From: Paenibacillus mucilaginosus 3016
GTDB lineage: Bacteria > Bacillota > Bacilli > Paenibacillales > NBRC-103111
Reading direction: 5' to 3'
Length of the DNA: 64,000 bases
NCBI RefSeq assembly: GCF_000250655.1
Contig: NC_016935.1
Location: 6,900,001-6,964,000 of the forward strand
The translations under genes and the position numbers were made by a program. The notes under the pieces were generated by a model. The model had not been told where the DNA came from. It saw only the letters and a list, made by a program, of their open reading frames with translations, and made no database searches. Positions 61,332 through 64,000 of this stretch are shown one piece after another. The first letter of the stretch is position 1. Each line of letters starts with the position of its first letter.

Positions 61332-61463
61332 CTCTCACATCACCATCTCTATCTCTAGTAATCTTATCCTTATGGTACGGGAAAGGCGGGCGGTCAAACC
61401 AGAACAGGGATTAACGATTCTTTGTCTTAATCAACGGGAATTCCGGAGGGCGCTGCATGGACG

Positions 61464-61516
61464 CAAAAAGCACCGGACGGAGCGCGGATCTTCTAGGGCG
61501 CTCCGCCCGGTGCTCG
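61464..61516 (-). terminator. Terminator after the GH81 gene
   Basis: AGCACCGG-CGGAGCGC pairs with GCGCTCCG-CCGGTGCT around a loop of about 12 bases, followed on the minus strand by a T run. The pair lies about 30 bases past the stop codon. Confidence 0.85.
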
Positions 61517-61542
61517 GGCTGAATCAGAACATGGGACCAGCC

Positions 61543-64000
61543 TTAGGACTGCGTGCCGTACACTTCGAAGTCAAAGAGGGAGTAGCCGAACGGCAGGGCG
61601 CGGGCCGTGCCGAGCAGGCGGACATAGCGTCCTCTGCCCGTGACGTTCACGTCGTCCACGCCTCCGTCACCGGCTGCTGTGACGAAGACATCCTTGCCCG
61701 TCCAGCTGTTCGGATCATCGGAGATCTGCAGCTTGTAGCCCTTGGCATACGCCGCTTCCCAGTTCAGCTTGATCCGGCTCACGTTGTACGAAGCGCCGAG
61801 GTCGACATACGATCCACTCGGCATCGTTCCATTCGGAAGCCCAGCGGGTGGAAGCATTCCCGTCCGTAGCCTGGGAGGCCGCATAGCCGGCTTCCGACGA
61901 CGAGGCGGCCGCCGTCTTGTTCAGTGCCACGTTCGCCGGCTGCTGCGTGCCGCCGCTGCTGGTCATCGGGTTCACGGAGACGAGCGACTTGGGAGCAACG
62001 GTAGCCGTACCGGTCACACCGGAAGCGTTCCGGAACGTAACGGTCACCGGAGCGTCGGTCGGATTCCATACCTGTGCCGTGTACGTGGTGCCCTTTTTAT
62101 ACACGGTAGCCGAAGACCAGCCTGTCGCCCACACGTCCTTCGTCCGGTGGCCCAAGGAGGCCAGCGCGTGGACGAAGTAGTACGTATTGAACGCCTCGTT
62201 CTGCTGCAGCACCGCGGGGTTCCACTTGGCAAGGACCGCCTGCGGATCGCTCAGCGCCTGGATCGGCCAGACAATATGCTGCCAATCGGTTTCCGGCCCT
62301 CCGTTATCGGTGACGAAGCCCTGGTACAGCGACGCCGCCTTGGCCGGATCGAAGCCGTAGCTCGTCAGGTACTCGGAGGTCGGGAGCCAGTGAATCCCGT
62401 AGACATAGACCGGGTTGCCGTTGAAGAACGTGCCGAAGAATTGGGACGAGCCGTAGATCTGCCCGACCGACTTGTGCTTGTACTCCGGAATCCAGTTGTC
62501 GTTATCATAGTTGAACCAGTACTGCTCCACCGCCTTGAGCTCCGTGGTGAAGCCCCAGATGGCGGCATCGCGGTAAGTCTTATTGCCCTTCAGGATGCTC
62601 CACATGTACTGGCCGACCCAGCCGAACAGGGACTCGCCGGCCGCTTCCTGGTTGTTGCCGTTATCCTGGTCGGCATAGCCGCCCGCCCAGGAGTGGCCCG
62701 CATACGGGTCGAAGCTGCGGAAGAACGGATACTGAGCGTCTGTGCGTGATGGGTTCGCGTAGTCACGGATAAGCTGCTCGACCATTCCGCCGTAGCGGGT
62801 CTCGAAGTCTTTGTCATACGTAGCGAGCACCGCCGACGCGAAGACGAAATAACCGTACGTGAAGTGGTGGTCCGTAATCCCTACGTTGGCGCCGAACTCG
62901 CTGTTCTTGTAGTACATCGTGCCCCAGTCGTCGTTATAGTACAGGAAGTAGCTGGGCTCCCCTTCCGTATAGGTGTACCAGTCCGTCAGCGCCGTCTTCA
63001 GGCGGGCCAGGAACTTGGACTTGTACGCCGCGTCGCCGATCTGGTCGGCGATCAGGACACCCATCGCGAGCGGATGCAGGGTCTTGCCCTGCCAGTAGGC
63101 ATCGGCCTTCATGAGCTCCTCCGTCGTATCCGTCGATTGGTCGAGGATGCCGAGCTGCTGGATGAGCTGCTGGCGGGAGTAGCCTCCGTCATTCGGCTCC
63201 GTGAACTGCGGCACGATGCCGTAGAACTTGTCATTCGTCTTGAAGCTGTTGCCTTCGCTGACCTTCAGCGTCCCCCGGATGGACGGGTACGTCATGTCCG
63301 TGAGCGGCGTCGAGGCAATCTTCCACTGGTGCGGTGCCAGCGTCATCAGCGTCGTGTTCGGGAAGCCCGAGCGCCTCAGTGTCGTGGTCGTATTGAAGGT
63401 CGTCTCCACCGCCGAAGTCGACTCGTTGAACGTGTAGCCCACCTTCGTATCGGTTACGAAGGCGTACCCGTGCTGGTAGAAGTAGTTCAGCTTATCGGCC
63501 GATGGGAGCGCAGCCAAGGACAAGTAGTTCTGGCCGCTCGGGAGCGTGATCTTGATCTTGGGCCCTATCCGCTTGAATACCGTGCCCGCCGGCGCATTCA
63601 GCGCGTAATAGCGCTTCACCTGTGCCGGATTGGGAGCACCATCCGTGTTCGTGACCTCGATCCCGATGTGATCGGCCGTCAGGGTGGCCCCGTCCGCCGC
63701 CAGCACAGCCGCGTTCGCATCGTTGAACAGCCGCGTAACCGCGGGCGCATAGATCTCGGCCGAATTCGGATCGCTGAACTGGGCGTAGATGTAAGGCGAG
63801 CCCTTCACGAAGGTGACCTTCATCTTGTCCTCGGTCTGGCTGTCGCTGAGTACGGTGTCCACGGAATAGTCCCCGTAGGAGACTACGCGGTTCGACATCG
63901 AAGACGTATTAATGTTCGAAGCCATCAGCGTCAGGTCGAAGTTCGTGCCGGTCTCGACGGCCTTGCCGTCGGAGGTAATCCAGCCGCTCCCCGGGGTCAT
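61543..64000 (-). pseudogene. Endo-beta-1,3-glucanase GH81 with C-terminal CBM, frameshifted, 5' end outside the window
   Basis: Secreted enzyme that cuts beta-1,3-glucan (laminarin, fungal wall). The coding frame runs off the right edge, so the signal peptide and N-terminus are unseen. GH81 blocks: DHHFTYGYFVFASAVLATYD, RSFDPYAGHSWAGG and NQEAAGESLFGW (with the catalytic Glu), plus FFGTFFNGNPVYVYGIHWLP. The C-terminal part is an F5/8 type C (CBM32-like) domain; its start, NKTAAASSSEAGYAASQATDG, is in the GH81 frame but after WNDAEWI the frame shifts by one extra base at 61810 and continues YVDLGASYNVSRIKLNW. Catalysis should survive, but the binding domain would be lost. The rest of the C-terminus is normal to its stop at 61543. 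Confidence 0.85.

Noticed and set aside
1-64000. tRNA or rRNA genes, CRISPR arrays, insertion sequences, prophage genes, riboswitches
   Set aside because: None was recognised: no cloverleaf with CCA-type ends, no regularly spaced direct repeats of CRISPR type (the tandem arrays found have no spacers), no transposase or integrase domains, and no T-box or other known riboswitch core in front of metabolic genes.

Overview
The window looks like a chromosomal segment of a high-GC, spore-forming Firmicute, most probably a Paenibacillus. The clues are a YjcZ-type sporulation peptide, a YhfH-type zinc-ribbon peptide, a Bacillus-style roc (arginine) cluster, several YesM/YesN sensor-regulator pairs next to LplB/LplC-type sugar importers, a pectinesterase and a GH81 glucanase, and strong GGAGG ribosome binding sites. 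No tRNA, rRNA, CRISPR array, insertion sequence or prophage was seen. The genus is an inference; no database was searched.

Layout. 1-6.4 kb: penicillin-binding protein 1A, a YdbM-like acyl-CoA dehydrogenase, a REP-like repeat cluster, a pectinesterase whose 3' end has been tandemly copied, and a YhfH peptide. 6.4-13 kb: an RND exporter divergent from a MerR regulator with a textbook 19-bp-spacer operator, a class-C serine hydrolase behind a four-fold repeat carrying Shine-Dalgarno-like motifs, and an HxlR regulator with an NAD(P)H oxidoreductase. 13-17 kb: copper module (His-rich lipoprotein, CopA, CopZ) with two matching CsoR-type operators. 17-28.2 kb: arginine/ornithine catabolism: an arginase-fold pseudoenzyme, arginase, LysR regulator, sigma-54, amino acid permease, glutamate dehydrogenase, ornithine aminotransferase and a divergent RocR-like sigma-54 activator. 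The aminotransferase has a perfect -24/-12 promoter with a paired upstream inverted repeat, yet both sigma-54 and its activator carry single-base frameshifts. 28.2-30.2 kb: two gene remnants, a second oxidoreductase/HxlR pair that shares an operator sequence with the first, and a YjcZ peptide.

30.2-44.3 kb: two complete sugar-uptake modules, each with a solute-binding lipoprotein, two permeases, a YesM-like kinase and a YesN-like regulator, with opposite internal gene order and no ATPase gene. One kinase carries a six-fold 18-bp repeat inside its ATPase domain. 44.4-50.6 kb: a thiazole/oxazole-modified peptide (TOMM) cluster of the heterocycloanthracin type: precursor with 20 cysteines mostly spaced every fourth residue, a hairpin attenuator, an E1-like maturation protein, a YcaO cyclodehydratase and a SagB-type dehydrogenase. 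No exporter or immunity gene is adjacent. 50.9-53.9 kb: DinB-like protein, then tautomerase and SDR genes divergent from a LysR gene. 54-64 kb: a third kinase/regulator/sugar-importer module (regulator frameshifted) ending at a GH81 beta-1,3-glucanase that runs off the right edge and has a frameshift in its C-terminal carbohydrate-binding region.

Two themes recur. First, short tandem repeats (16-18 bp units, or 45-90 bp copies of gene 3' ends) sit at gene boundaries and inside one kinase. Second, at least four genes are interrupted by a single-base frameshift; whether these are real mutations or assembly errors cannot be decided from this sequence alone.
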